Shown piece after piece: positions 26,265-36,456 of a DNA stretch of 49,702 bases. Within the stretch, counting starts at the first letter, position 1, and the number at the start of each line of letters is the position of its first letter. The notes beneath the pieces were generated by a model. The model was not told where the DNA came from, made no database searches, and was given only the letters and a program-made list of their open reading frames with translations. Both the position numbers and the translations under genes were made by a program. The DNA is from an uncultured Lachnospiraceae bacterium (GTDB lineage Bacteria; Bacillota; Clostridia; Lachnospirales; Lachnospiraceae), in the NCBI GenBank assembly GCA_910586005.1, contig CAJUHG010000011.1:1-49702 (forward strand), read 5' to 3'.

Positions 26265-29200
26265 ATGAAGAAAATCAAAAAATTGCTAAGCATTTTTTTG
26301 GCTATATCATTGATAGTTGGTCTTTGGCAACCATTAGGAAATGTGAAAGCAGAAGACAATTTGTTAGCTGGCATGGAACTTCTTGCACATTATGAATTTA
26401 AAGAGGAAGGAACAGATTCTTCTGGGAAGGGGAACCATGCTACAATAGGAAAAAATGTGACAGTAAAGGATGGAATTGCTTCTTTGCCGGGAGGAGCTGC
26501 TAATGCTTCTTCCTTTATTGAACTTCCAGGAAAAATATTTGAGAACCAGAATCATTTAACAATTACTATGTGGTTGAGAGATAATGATCCACAGACAAGT
26601 TGGTTAGCAGCTTTTTTCTTTGGAAGTAAAAATAACAGCAATGGTAAACCAACAAATTATTATTATTTTAATCCTTGTGAGAAAGATAAAAATACCTTAA
26701 AGTTAGTAATGACAGATTCAATCGATGAGTCAAATCCAGGTGGTACAGAAAAAGGTTTTAGAAATAGTATTCGGACAGATTCTTATCAGGGAATATGGAC
26801 ACATTATGCAATTGTAATTGATGATTACACGATGACTTGTTATATTGATGGAGTTTCTGTGGGGACACAGACAGTTTCTAGAAAAGTCAGTGATTTTGGA
26901 ACAAACCTCGATGCTTACATAGGAAAATCTAATTATCCAGACCCTTTATATCAGGGAGATTTTATGGATTTTCGTGTATATAAAAATGCATTAACTGATA
27001 CACAAGTAAAATACCTTGTAGGAGAACAAGAGGACAAAGCGCAGTATTCTATGACAATTGATGGAAATAATGTTACAAAGAAATTGAGCGATAGTCTGTA
27101 TGGTCTATTTTATGAGGATATTAACAGTGCGGCTGATGGTGGTCTCTATCCAGAAATGGTAAAAAACTATTCTTTTGAGAATGCCTATATGGAAAGTGGG
27201 GATACAAACAGCACTTATTTTAAAGAGAATGGTTATAAAACAGTAGGAAATTATAAACTTCACTGGACTGCTGCTCCACAGAAAAATTTTGAGGTAAATA
27301 GTGAAGATACACAGAGTACAGAAAATAGCCTAAATAGAACAAATCCACATTATGCAATTATTACAGGCAATGTAACCTTAGAAAATGGTGGTTTTGCGCC
27401 TCAAAATAATCCAAATGGTGCAGCTATGCCTATTAAGCCTGTAAATAAAGAGAAAAATACAGGAACTTATACCTTTTCAACTTATATGAAAGCTGCAGAA
27501 GGTTATTCTGGAAACATGAAAGTAAGTTTAGTGGACAGCAGTGGTATTCCACTAGCAAATGAAGTAGAAGTTCCTTTGAAGGCAAATGGAAACTGGGAAA
27601 AGGTTTCTGTGGAATTAACTTCTCTTACAACACAGAATAAAAAAGGCAAATTAATTATTTCCATCAAGGGTGCAGGAGCTGAAGAGCAACTTTTCTTAGA
27701 TATGGTATCTTTAGTACCTCATGATAGTTATGGTTATGGAAATAAGAATTATGCATATGGTGTTGGAGTACGTAAAGATTTAGTCGATTTAATGATGGAT
27801 TTAAATCCCAAATTTATGCGTTTTCCTGGGGGATGTATTGTAGAAGGGTTTAATTGGGAAGGACTTTATGATTGGAGAGATTCGATTGGTCCTTTAGAAC
27901 AGCGCAAAAGCAATACAAATCGTTGGGAAAACTGGAACAACAATAGTCGTTCTTGGGGCTATATGCAATCTTATGGATTTGGGTATCATGAGCTTTTATC
28001 ACTTTGTGAAGATTTTGGAATGGAACCATTTCCAATTATGAGTGCAGGTGTTCTCTGTCAGTATGAAACAAGTGGTGTCAATGCTAAAACGGGTAATGAT
28101 TTACAGTATTTTATTGATATGGCTACCAATTTATTGGATTACTGTTGGGGAGATGCAACTAAGAATGCATGGGCTGCAAAGAGAGCAGAAAATGGTCATC
28201 CAGAACCTTTTAATTTGAAATATATTGGAATTGGAAATGAGAATGTTCAGGCCAAATACTTTGATAATTTTGATGTGATAAAACGTGCCGTGGAAACATA
28301 TGCAAAAGAAAATTATCCAGGTCATGAATTGAATATTATTTCTAGTGCTGGTCCCACTTCTGGTGGAAGTGATTTTGATTATGCTTTAGAATATGCATAT
28401 GACCGTCTAGCACAGACGATGCCAGGAGAGACAATTGTAGATGAGCACTATTATGAGAGTGAATCTTTTATGTATAACCAGTCTGACCGTTATGACTATT
28501 ATCAACGTACAGACCAAGGTGGAAGTAATGTGTTTGTTGGCGAGTATGCTGTGAAAAATGATAATAAGTATAATACAGCGCTTGCAGAAGCATGTTATAT
28601 TACAGGACTTGAGCGAAATGCTGATGTAGTGACAAATATTTCCTATGCACCTCTTCTTTATAAAATAGGGAATTTAAGTTGGTCTCATGACTTGATTTAT
28701 TTTGATGAATTTAATACTGCTAAGTCAACAAATTACTATGTGCAAAAGATGTTTGCAAATAATTATGGAACAGATTTAATTGGTACAGAACTTCATTCCA
28801 CAGAGAGAGATTATTCTAATTATGGAAGCCCTATTTTGGGTACCATTTCTTCTGGTGGCTACATTGATAAAATAACTGTATATGGTCAGGATGGAAAAAT
28901 TCTATTAGAAGATGATTTTAATGATAATTCGAATGGATGGACCAGTTTTGGCAGTAATGAAGGAACATTTATTATTAGTGATGGACTTCTTACTTTTACT
29001 GGAACTAGTGGAAATAATATTGTTTATCTGCCAAAGGCAATCGAGGAGAAGTGGACTAATTTTAGAATTGAAGTAGAAGGTGCAGTAAAAACTTCTGGAA
29101 CTGGCGGTTTAGTGATAGGTGCAGGTCATGAGAGACAATATTATTGGTACAATATGAGTCAAGATGAATCAGGAATTAGAATGGAAGTAACTAGACCAGA

Positions 29201-30722
29201 GCGCAACAAAAAGACTCTCACTACAAAAACACTTGGAAATAATTATGCCAATAAGCGTTATAACAAAGAAAATCTTACAAAAATTAAAAATAATGATTTT
29301 ATGAATATTTCCTTTAATTTTGGAGTAAAGGGAAAGATAGAAGCAAGTTATACAAGTGCAAGTATTGGAAATCAAGATACTGGAAAATATAATTTCTCAA
29401 GTGTGTTAAATCAGTATCAGACAGATATTTATCAAGTGGTAAATAAGGATAGCAAAAATGTATATATTAAACTTGTAAATCCTGATAAATTTAAAAAATC
29501 CATGCAATTGAATTTCAAAAATTTAAATATAGCAACAGGAGGCCAAGTTGAAGTTACAAAGTTATCAGGAGGCTTGGAAGATGCCAATACAATTGGAGAA
29601 GAAAAAGTTTCACCAGTTACTACTACTCAGAGTATAAAAAACAACCAAATGTTATATGAACTTCCTGCACGTTCTGTCAATGTGATTCGTGTTCCTTTGG
29701 CACAGAAACCTGTACCACCACAAGAGCCTGATAAAGAACCAGAGAAAAAAGTAAAAAGTATTAATGTGAATCCAAAAGAAAAATCATTATCTGTAAATGA
29801 AACATTACAGTTAGGTGTAACAGTTTCTCCAGCAGGTGCTAATTCATCTGTGACATATAAATCAGGAGATACAAGTATTGCAACTGTTACTAGTACTGGA
29901 AAGGTAACAGCAAAGAAACAGGGTACCACTTATATTACAGTAATTAGCAAGGAAAATAATACCATAACAGCAAAATGTAAGATTACTGTGAAAAAGCCTT
30001 CCATTACAATTTCAGGTTCTTCCCAAGTAAAGATTGGAAAATCCATAAAACTAAAAGCAAATGTAAAGAATATCAAAGGAACTGTAAAATGGTCTTTAAA
30101 TTCTCAGAAGTTTGCAACTTTAACAGCTAAGGGTGTAAATGCAACATTAAAAGCAAAGAAGAAAGCTGGAACTGTAAAAGTAACAGCACAGATTGGATCA
30201 GTAAAAGTTACTAAGAGTGTAAAAGTGGTAGTACCTATAAAAAGTATAAAGTTAAAGACAAAGACCAAATCTTTGTCCGTGGGAGAGAGTTTCCAGATAA
30301 AGCCAACCATTACTCCTTCTGATACTACAAATAAAAAGGTAAAATATACAAATAATAATCCAAAAGTGGTATCTGTTAGTAAGTCTGGAAAAGTTACAGC
30401 CAAGAAAAATGGAACTGCAACTATTACAATTACAAGCTTAGAAAATAAAAATGTAAAAGTAAAATGTAAGATTACAGTAAAGAAGCCTTCCCTTACGATT
30501 TCCGGTCCTTCTACAGTAAAGAAAGGAAAATCTATTCAACTTCAGGTAAAATTAAAGAATATCAAAGGGAAAGTTACTTGGAGTATTAATAACAAACTTG
30601 CAACCATAAAGGCCAAAGGAAATAAAGTAACGATAAAGGCAAAAAAGAAGACAGGAACCATAAAAGTAACCGCAAAAGTGGGAACTATAAAAAAGACAAA
30701 GACTATCAAGATTAAAAAATAG
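26265..30722 (+). CDS. Secreted multidomain GH51-type alpha-L-arabinofuranosidase with bacterial Ig-like domains
   Basis: The start is ATG 26265 (MKKIKKLLSIFL) with AGGAG upstream. The 1485-residue product has a Sec signal peptide (about residues 1-31), then a LamG/concanavalin-like domain (about 40-255). The arabinofuranosidase N-terminal part follows (LYGLFYEDINSAADGGLYPE) with an inserted carbohydrate-binding-like domain (about 310-490). The GH51 barrel comes next (MRFPGGC, then IGIGNEN with acid/base E659, and VGEY with nucleophile E760). Another beta-sandwich domain (about 875-1020) and the arabinofuranosidase C-terminal region follow. Four Ig-like repeats (BIG2-like, about 1160-1485) end in a Lys-rich tail. 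It should release arabinose from plant arabinan or arabinoxylan. No sortase motif is present, so Ig-like domains may bind it to the surface. Confidence 0.93.
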   Translation: MKKIKKLLSIFLAISLIVGLWQPLGNVKAEDNLLAGMELLAHYEFKEEGTDSSGKGNHATIGKNVTVKDGIASLPGGAANASSFIELPGKIFENQNHLTITMWLRDNDPQTSWLAAFFFGSKNNSNGKPTNYYYFNPCEKDKNTLKLVMTDSIDESNPGGTEKGFRNSIRTDSYQGIWTHYAIVIDDYTMTCYIDGVSVGTQTVSRKVSDFGTNLDAYIGKSNYPDPLYQGDFMDFRVYKNALTDTQVKYLVGEQEDKAQYSMTIDGNNVTKKLSDSLYGLFYEDINSAADGGLYPEMVKNYSFENAYMESGDTNSTYFKENGYKTVGNYKLHWTAAPQKNFEVNSEDTQSTENSLNRTNPHYAIITGNVTLENGGFAPQNNPNGAAMPIKPVNKEKNTGTYTFSTYMKAAEGYSGNMKVSLVDSSGIPLANEVEVPLKANGNWEKVSVELTSLTTQNKKGKLIISIKGAGAEEQLFLDMVSLVPHDSYGYGNKNYAYGVGVRKDLVDLMMDLNPKFMRFPGGCIVEGFNWEGLYDWRDSIGPLEQRKSNTNRWENWNNNSRSWGYMQSYGFGYHELLSLCEDFGMEPFPIMSAGVLCQYETSGVNAKTGNDLQYFIDMATNLLDYCWGDATKNAWAAKRAENGHPEPFNLKYIGIGNENVQAKYFDNFDVIKRAVETYAKENYPGHELNIISSAGPTSGGSDFDYALEYAYDRLAQTMPGETIVDEHYYESESFMYNQSDRYDYYQRTDQGGSNVFVGEYAVKNDNKYNTALAEACYITGLERNADVVTNISYAPLLYKIGNLSWSHDLIYFDEFNTAKSTNYYVQKMFANNYGTDLIGTELHSTERDYSNYGSPILGTISSGGYIDKITVYGQDGKILLEDDFNDNSNGWTSFGSNEGTFIISDGLLTFTGTSGNNIVYLPKAIEEKWTNFRIEVEGAVKTSGTGGLVIGAGHERQYYWYNMSQDESGIRMEVTRPERNKKTLTTKTLGNNYANKRYNKENLTKIKNNDFMNISFNFGVKGKIEASYTSASIGNQDTGKYNFSSVLNQYQTDIYQVVNKDSKNVYIKLVNPDKFKKSMQLNFKNLNIATGGQVEVTKLSGGLEDANTIGEEKVSPVTTTQSIKNNQMLYELPARSVNVIRVPLAQKPVPPQEPDKEPEKKVKSINVNPKEKSLSVNETLQLGVTVSPAGANSSVTYKSGDTSIATVTSTGKVTAKKQGTTYITVISKENNTITAKCKITVKKPSITISGSSQVKIGKSIKLKANVKNIKGTVKWSLNSQKFATLTAKGVNATLKAKKKAGTVKVTAQIGSVKVTKSVKVVVPIKSIKLKTKTKSLSVGESFQIKPTITPSDTTNKKVKYTNNNPKVVSVSKSGKVTAKKNGTATITITSLENKNVKVKCKITVKKPSLTISGPSTVKKGKSIQLQVKLKNIKGKVTWSINNKLATIKAKGNKVTIKAKKKTGTIKVTAKVGTIKKTKTIKIKK

Positions 30723-30764
30723 TTAGGTGGTTATAGATTTAAAAAATTGAGAAATCGTATTCAT

Positions 30765-30806
30765 AAATCCGAGCAGTCTCGCGAAGCGTGACGCTCGGAT
30801 TTTTTG
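30765..30806 (+). terminator. Rho-independent terminator after the GH51 gene
   Basis: AAATCCGAGC (30765-30774) pairs with GCTCGGATTT (30793-30802). The loop itself pairs through GTC/GAC and CGC/GCG around GAA. A T-run follows, so the hairpin is long and strong. Confidence 0.93.
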
Positions 30807-30986
30807 TATAATATAACAGTTTTTATAAATATTTATTTAACTTCTATTGAAAAATATTATAAAAAGGGTATATAATTTTTAAGAAAAAGGAAATATTTGC
30901 ATAAAAATTTATAATATAGTGTTATAAATGATTTATATATTATATTTTTTTAGTGCAAAGAAATATATGAATGGAGGAGTAAAAAA

Positions 30987-33900
30987 ATGGAAAAGGTGGA
31001 AGAAACAGAACAAAAAAGAAGAAAAAAATTAAAAAAACATTCGACAGGACAGAGAATAATTTGTGGATTACTTTGCATTTGTTTAAGTATGGCATCATTG
31101 TCAGGTTTCAATTATAATTTGTTGGTATTTGCAGCATCAGGGCAAGAAATGCAACCTGAAATTGTTTCATTTGTAGATTTGCCTGATGAAATAAAGATGC
31201 AGAAGGTAGATTTAGGAACTTCATGGGAAGAATTAAAACTTCCAGATACACTGACAGCAGTAGTTTCTCCTATTGAGAGAGAAAAGAATGTAACATATTG
31301 TTGGGAAGAGCATAATGTTTCTTCTAATATGGAAAATGTAAATACAGTAACCATAAATAATATTGAATGGACAAGCAATGCTCCATATAACAGTGAAAGA
31401 AATAATACATATATTTTAACACCTATTCTTCCTCAAAAATATAAGTTGATGGAGGATATAAAACTTCCAGAGATTAATATTATAGTCGAAGAAGTTGAAC
31501 TAGAAGCTGGAAACGGGGAACAGAAAGAGCAGATAGAAGAAGAGAATACAGTTAAAGCGCATACAGAAGAATATACAGAGAACAAAGAAGAAAATCCAGA
31601 CAAAGAATATGCAACAGGAAATAATGTAAAAGATAAAGAGAATGAATCTAAAGAAGAGAATCTAAAAGAAGCAAAACAGGAAGAAACTATAGAAAACAAA
31701 AATGGAAAAGAGAATCAAAGGAAAGAAAAAATAGAAAACGAAGAAGAAAATACAGAGAGCAAAAGTGGAAAAGAGAATCAAAGGAAAGAAGAGACAGAGA
31801 ACAAGAGTATAGAAAGTAACAAGGAAATAGAAGAAAATCCAGACAAAGAACATGCAGAAGGTAGCAAAAAGAAAGAGAATGTAGAAGAAACTGAAAAAAC
31901 TAACATAGAACAAGGGGAGATTCAAAAAGATGAAATAGATAAAAATAGAGTGGAAGAGGAAACAGAGAAAACAAGAACAGATAAACAGATAGATAAAGTG
32001 AAAAGAGATACATTTCTAAGAGACGACCAGCAGGAAATAGAAAATAGCGATAATAAGGAAGAAACAGAGCAAACAACAATGCCTATATCAGAAACAGAGC
32101 CTTCTTGTGGTACGATTCAGGCAGACACTACATGGTCTAGTGGTACATTAAGTAATGGAGAGTTAATTGTAGAATCTGGGGTTACACTTACAATTACTGG
32201 TCTATTAACAATACGTGGTAAAGTTACCATTAAAGGTGGCGGGACCATCTTAAGAGGAACAAATAGTGCTTATTTTTCAGTTATTTCTGGTGCAGATTTG
32301 ACAATTGGGGATGTAATGTTAGAAGGAAATTCCCTATCCTCTAATTATTCTTTGATAGAGGTAAATCGTAGCAAATTAACTTTGGATAATGGCTGTCATA
32401 TTCAAAATTGTATAAAATCTAATTCAGGTGCAATATTGATAGTTGGAGGAGGAGCTATTTGGACTAATACTGGAAGTATAGTACTTAACAATGTTATTAT
32501 TGAAAATTGTTCTGCAAATTCAGAAGGAGGAGCTATCTGTGTTCAAGAAGGTTCTTCTGTAACAATTAATGGTGGAATTTATAGAAATAATAAAACAACC
32601 TCTATAACCTCGCCAAGAAGTGGTTGGGGTGGAGGATTTATGTACAATATAGGAACATTATCTATTTATGGAGGTAGTTTTATTGAAAATTCATCTGTTG
32701 GCAGAGGTGGATGTATTTATCATGGTGGAGTTTCAGGCACAAAAACTTACTTATATGGTGGGTGTTTTCAAGGAAATAAAAGTAGTAATTCTGAATATAG
32801 ACAAAGTGGAGCTATCTTTCATTCTTCTTTTTCCACAGAGGCAACTATCCTTGATTTGTCTGGGGATGTGGAATTTTGTGGAGATGGCACCGATTCTGGT
32901 GTAGATGGAATTTATTTGGATATGCAGAGCGCAACTCCTAGAAAAATACAAATTAGCGATACACTAACCTATACGGTTCCACTTTATCTTAAGGCAACCG
33001 AAGGATATGTAATTGCAAATGGGACAAATGATTATACCATATTACATGAAAGAGATATGAAAAAGATATCTTTTGTTGATGTCAGTGATCCTGATAAAAA
33101 ATGGTATGCTGTGCTAGATAAAGAGAAAAATGAGGTATATTTATCTACAACAGATCCCAAATATGGTTATTATGTCTACTATATCAGCAATGGCGCACAA
33201 GGCAGTGTGACAGATGATACTAGTTATAACATAGGAGAATCTGCCATTGTGAAGGGAGCAGAAGGCAAATTAGAACGTGAAGGATATCATTTTGTGGAAT
33301 GGAATACAAAAGCAGATGGAACAGGGACCTCTTATCAGGAAGGAGAGGAATTAGAAATTACTGGAGATATAAATCTGTATGCCATCTTTGAGGAAAATGA
33401 AAAGAAAAGATTTACCGCTAGCTTTTATTCAGGTGCTGCAAATCAGAAAGAAATTAAAACAGTAAGTGTGGATCTAACTGATACCAGTGGAACCGTGACA
33501 ACTCCCAAGTTAAAAGAAATGACTGGCTGGGAGGCAATCGGCTGGGAAGCCGATATTGCTGGATACAAAGGAGAGATAGAAGCAAATACAGAAATAACCT
33601 TGACAGAAGATGTTTCCTACTATGGAATTTATAAGAAAGATGTTACGTTGTCCTATGATGCCAATGGGGGAGAAAGTGCACCAGAAAATAAGACAAAAGT
33701 CTGTCTGGCAAATGTAAATCAGGAGATTAGCTATCAGAGACCAGAATTTAAGATAAGTGAAAAAGCAGTAAGAACAGGTTATCGGTTTGTAGCATGGAAT
33801 ACAAAGTCAGATGGAACAGGAACCTCTTACGCTGTGGAAGATACCATAGAACTGGAAGAAGATATGAAATTATATGCCATCTATCAAGAAAATAAAGTAT

Positions 33901-36371
33901 TGACTGCCGATTTCTATTCTGGTGAAGCAGGTCAAAAAGAGACAAAATCCATAATGATAGAGGATATAGAAGCTGATGGAACAGTGATAACCCCCAAACT
34001 AAAAGAAATAAATGGCTGGGAGGCAATCGGCTGGGAAGCAGATATTGCTGGATATCAAGGAGAGATAGAAGAAAATACAGAAATAACCTTGACAGAGGAT
34101 TCTTCTTACTATGGAATTTATAAGAAAGATGTTACGTTGTCCTATGATGCCAATGGGGGACAAGGCGCACCAGTCAATGAGATAAAAATCTGTTTGGCGA
34201 ATGTAAATCATGAAATCACCTATAAGGTACCAGAATTTAAGATAAGCGGAAAAGCAATGCAAATTGGGTATCAATTTTTGGAATGGAATACGAAAGCAGA
34301 TGGAACAGGAATATCCTATATGGTGGAAGATACCATAGAACTCAAAGAGGACCTGAAATTGTATGCCATCTATCAAGAAAATAAGAGATTGACTGCCGAT
34401 TTCTATTCTGGTGGAGCAGGTCAAAGAGAGACAAAATCCATAATAATAGAAGAGGACAAGCCTAGCGGAACGGTGTTGACCCCCGAATTACAAGAAATGA
34501 ATGGCTGGGAAACAGTCGGCTGGGAAGCGAATATTGCTGGATATCAAGGAGACATAAAAGAAAATACAGAAATAACCTTGACAGAGGATGCTTCCTACTA
34601 TGGAATTTATAAAAAGAATATTACTTTGTCCTATGATTCCAAGGAAGGAGAAAACATTCCAGAAAATGAAACAGAATTATGTTATGCAAATGTAAATCAT
34701 AAAGTAACTGTCCAATTACCAGAATTTACAATTAATCATGCTCCCGTTCGAATGGGTTATGATTTTAATGGTTGGAATACCAAGGAAGATGGTTCTGGAA
34801 TATTATTTCAAGTGGGAAATATACAAAAATTTGATCAAGACACAACACTTTATGCAACTTGGACTGCCAAAGATAATATTACATATCAGGTAGAACATTA
34901 CCTGCAAGATATAGAAGGAGAGGGCTATACAAAGCTGGAAACTGATACCGAACATTTCACTGGAACTACAGATAGTACAGTAACTGCCAAGGCTAAGAAT
35001 TATAAGGGATTTACAGAAAATACTTCTCATCCTGCAAGAAAATCATCTGGTATTGTAAAGGCAGATGGTACACTTGTTTTAAAATTATATTATGATAGAA
35101 CTATTTATCATATAGATTTCAATTTAAATGGAGGTGTTGGCACAATTCCAATGAAACAAGTGGTACGATATGGAAATTTCTTACAGAAAGTAGAGGAACC
35201 CGTAAGAAATGGCTACCACTTTAAGGGGTGGTATATGGATAAGATGGGAACAGAAGATAGGAAGTGGGATTTTAGTCAGACAGTAGAACATAATACAACC
35301 TCTTCTTCTGTTACGCTTTATGCAAAATGGGTGGATGATATAGTACCAGTTTTAGGAGAAGCTTCTTTTGGAGCAGAATATAAGGGATTTATGAATTGGA
35401 TAATCCATAAAAAAACTTTAACAATTACTGTGCCAATTACAGAAGAAGGAAGTGGTATAAAGCAGGCAAACTATGTATTAATTCCAGAAGATGGAACTCC
35501 TATATCAGGAGTAGCACAGATAGATTTAAAAAATACATATGCTGCACTTACAAATAAGAATGGAATTAATGCCATAAAATCAACAAATGTAAAAACTCAA
35601 GATAAGGTAGTTGTGGCAAAAATTGTAATAGATAAGGAGTTTAAAGGTGCAGTGATGCTTGATTGTACTGACCATGCCGGAAATATATCTACAAGGAAGA
35701 CACTAACTGCCTCAAATGGTGGCATTATTGTAGAGAACCATGCACCAGAAATTAGTTTTAGAATGGGAGATACTTCTGAGGAAGTAGTAATGGTAGATGT
35801 TTCCATCAAGGATGACAATAAGAAACAAATATCGAGTGGAATTTCCAATATATACTATCAGATTGATAGTAAGAATAAAACAGAAGTATTAAATAAAATT
35901 TTTCAAAATGATATGGTAAAGTCTTATAATTTTACAGTGAAAATATCTGGTGAGGGCAGTCATATTCTAAAAGTGAATACAAGGGATTATGCAGGGAATG
36001 AAAATTCACACCAGGTAAGAATTGATATGGATGGAGAACAAGAAAGTATCACACAAGAATCACAAAAAACACCAGAATCACCAAAAACACCAGATTTACC
36101 CAAAACGCACCAACCACTAAAGATGCCAGAACCACCAAAAACACCAGAACCACCAAAAACACCAGAACCACCAAAAACACCAGAGCCAATTGAAAATGAG
36201 CCAAAAACAGGAGATGATTTTCATGTGGAAATATATGCTACAGTAGCTATGATTGCAGGGGTTGGTTATTTACTTTTGTATTTTACAACTCAAGAGTATA
36301 GAATAACCAAGAAAAGGAAAGAAGCTCTGATTTTTCGATGGATTTCTTGGACAAGGAAAAAGAAAAATTAA
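30987..36371 (+). CDS. Large repeat-rich surface protein with beta-helix, InlB-type repeats and PKTGD sorting motif
   Basis: This is a 1794-residue protein. ATG 30987 has GGAGGAG upstream. The signal peptide is long (about residues 1-50) with a Lys-rich n-region. Residues about 175-365 are a Glu/Lys/Asn low-complexity stalk. Residues about 370-720 form a right-handed beta-helix-like region with runs such as GGAIWTNTGSIVLNNVIIENC. Residues about 728-1295 are InlB B-type (Listeria-Bacteroides) repeats, including three 163-residue units. A MucBP-like part and Ig-like parts follow, then a PPKTPE repeat. At 1739-1743 PKTGD precedes a hydrophobic segment and a basic tail, as in sortase substrates. 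The tail of about 25 residues after the helix is longer than usual. A sortase gene follows directly. Likely an adhesin; the ligand is unknown. Confidence 0.92.
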   Translation: MEKVEETEQKRRKKLKKHSTGQRIICGLLCICLSMASLSGFNYNLLVFAASGQEMQPEIVSFVDLPDEIKMQKVDLGTSWEELKLPDTLTAVVSPIEREKNVTYCWEEHNVSSNMENVNTVTINNIEWTSNAPYNSERNNTYILTPILPQKYKLMEDIKLPEINIIVEEVELEAGNGEQKEQIEEENTVKAHTEEYTENKEENPDKEYATGNNVKDKENESKEENLKEAKQEETIENKNGKENQRKEKIENEEENTESKSGKENQRKEETENKSIESNKEIEENPDKEHAEGSKKKENVEETEKTNIEQGEIQKDEIDKNRVEEETEKTRTDKQIDKVKRDTFLRDDQQEIENSDNKEETEQTTMPISETEPSCGTIQADTTWSSGTLSNGELIVESGVTLTITGLLTIRGKVTIKGGGTILRGTNSAYFSVISGADLTIGDVMLEGNSLSSNYSLIEVNRSKLTLDNGCHIQNCIKSNSGAILIVGGGAIWTNTGSIVLNNVIIENCSANSEGGAICVQEGSSVTINGGIYRNNKTTSITSPRSGWGGGFMYNIGTLSIYGGSFIENSSVGRGGCIYHGGVSGTKTYLYGGCFQGNKSSNSEYRQSGAIFHSSFSTEATILDLSGDVEFCGDGTDSGVDGIYLDMQSATPRKIQISDTLTYTVPLYLKATEGYVIANGTNDYTILHERDMKKISFVDVSDPDKKWYAVLDKEKNEVYLSTTDPKYGYYVYYISNGAQGSVTDDTSYNIGESAIVKGAEGKLEREGYHFVEWNTKADGTGTSYQEGEELEITGDINLYAIFEENEKKRFTASFYSGAANQKEIKTVSVDLTDTSGTVTTPKLKEMTGWEAIGWEADIAGYKGEIEANTEITLTEDVSYYGIYKKDVTLSYDANGGESAPENKTKVCLANVNQEISYQRPEFKISEKAVRTGYRFVAWNTKSDGTGTSYAVEDTIELEEDMKLYAIYQENKVLTADFYSGEAGQKETKSIMIEDIEADGTVITPKLKEINGWEAIGWEADIAGYQGEIEENTEITLTEDSSYYGIYKKDVTLSYDANGGQGAPVNEIKICLANVNHEITYKVPEFKISGKAMQIGYQFLEWNTKADGTGISYMVEDTIELKEDLKLYAIYQENKRLTADFYSGGAGQRETKSIIIEEDKPSGTVLTPELQEMNGWETVGWEANIAGYQGDIKENTEITLTEDASYYGIYKKNITLSYDSKEGENIPENETELCYANVNHKVTVQLPEFTINHAPVRMGYDFNGWNTKEDGSGILFQVGNIQKFDQDTTLYATWTAKDNITYQVEHYLQDIEGEGYTKLETDTEHFTGTTDSTVTAKAKNYKGFTENTSHPARKSSGIVKADGTLVLKLYYDRTIYHIDFNLNGGVGTIPMKQVVRYGNFLQKVEEPVRNGYHFKGWYMDKMGTEDRKWDFSQTVEHNTTSSSVTLYAKWVDDIVPVLGEASFGAEYKGFMNWIIHKKTLTITVPITEEGSGIKQANYVLIPEDGTPISGVAQIDLKNTYAALTNKNGINAIKSTNVKTQDKVVVAKIVIDKEFKGAVMLDCTDHAGNISTRKTLTASNGGIIVENHAPEISFRMGDTSEEVVMVDVSIKDDNKKQISSGISNIYYQIDSKNKTEVLNKIFQNDMVKSYNFTVKISGEGSHILKVNTRDYAGNENSHQVRIDMDGEQESITQESQKTPESPKTPDLPKTHQPLKMPEPPKTPEPPKTPEPPKTPEPIENEPKTGDDFHVEIYATVAMIAGVGYLLLYFTTQEYRITKKRKEALIFRWISWTRKKKN
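33411..34874 (+). repeat. Three 489-bp in-frame repeats in the surface protein gene
   Basis: Units begin at 33411, 33900 and 34389, exactly 489 bp (163 codons) apart. Each runs from a TADFYSG-like start through GWEAIGWEADIAGYQGEI and YYGIYKKDVTLSYDANGG to an EWNTKADGTG block and LYAIYQEN. Units 1 and 2 are close at the DNA level and the third is more diverged. Such repeats can recombine and change protein length. Confidence 0.9.
36132..36185 (+). repeat. 18-bp tandem repeat encoding PPKTPE, three copies
   Basis: Three near-identical units (36132-36149, 36150-36167 and 36168-36185) encode Pro-rich hexapeptides just before the sorting motif. Related degenerate units extend left to about 36060. 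It is probably a wall-spanning stretch. Confidence 0.9.
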
Positions 36372-36456
36372 GGAAATTCCTTGCATGTAAAGTAATTTTT
36401 ATATTCCTTGTATACTATCTTGGGAAAGGTACAGAGGATGAAATGGAGGAACTTAT

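Noticed and set aside
33999..34424. 141-residue minus-strand open frame within the surface-protein repeats
   Set aside because: It mirrors the 489-bp repeats on the opposite strand and resembles no known protein; related shadow frames appear in the neighbouring unit.
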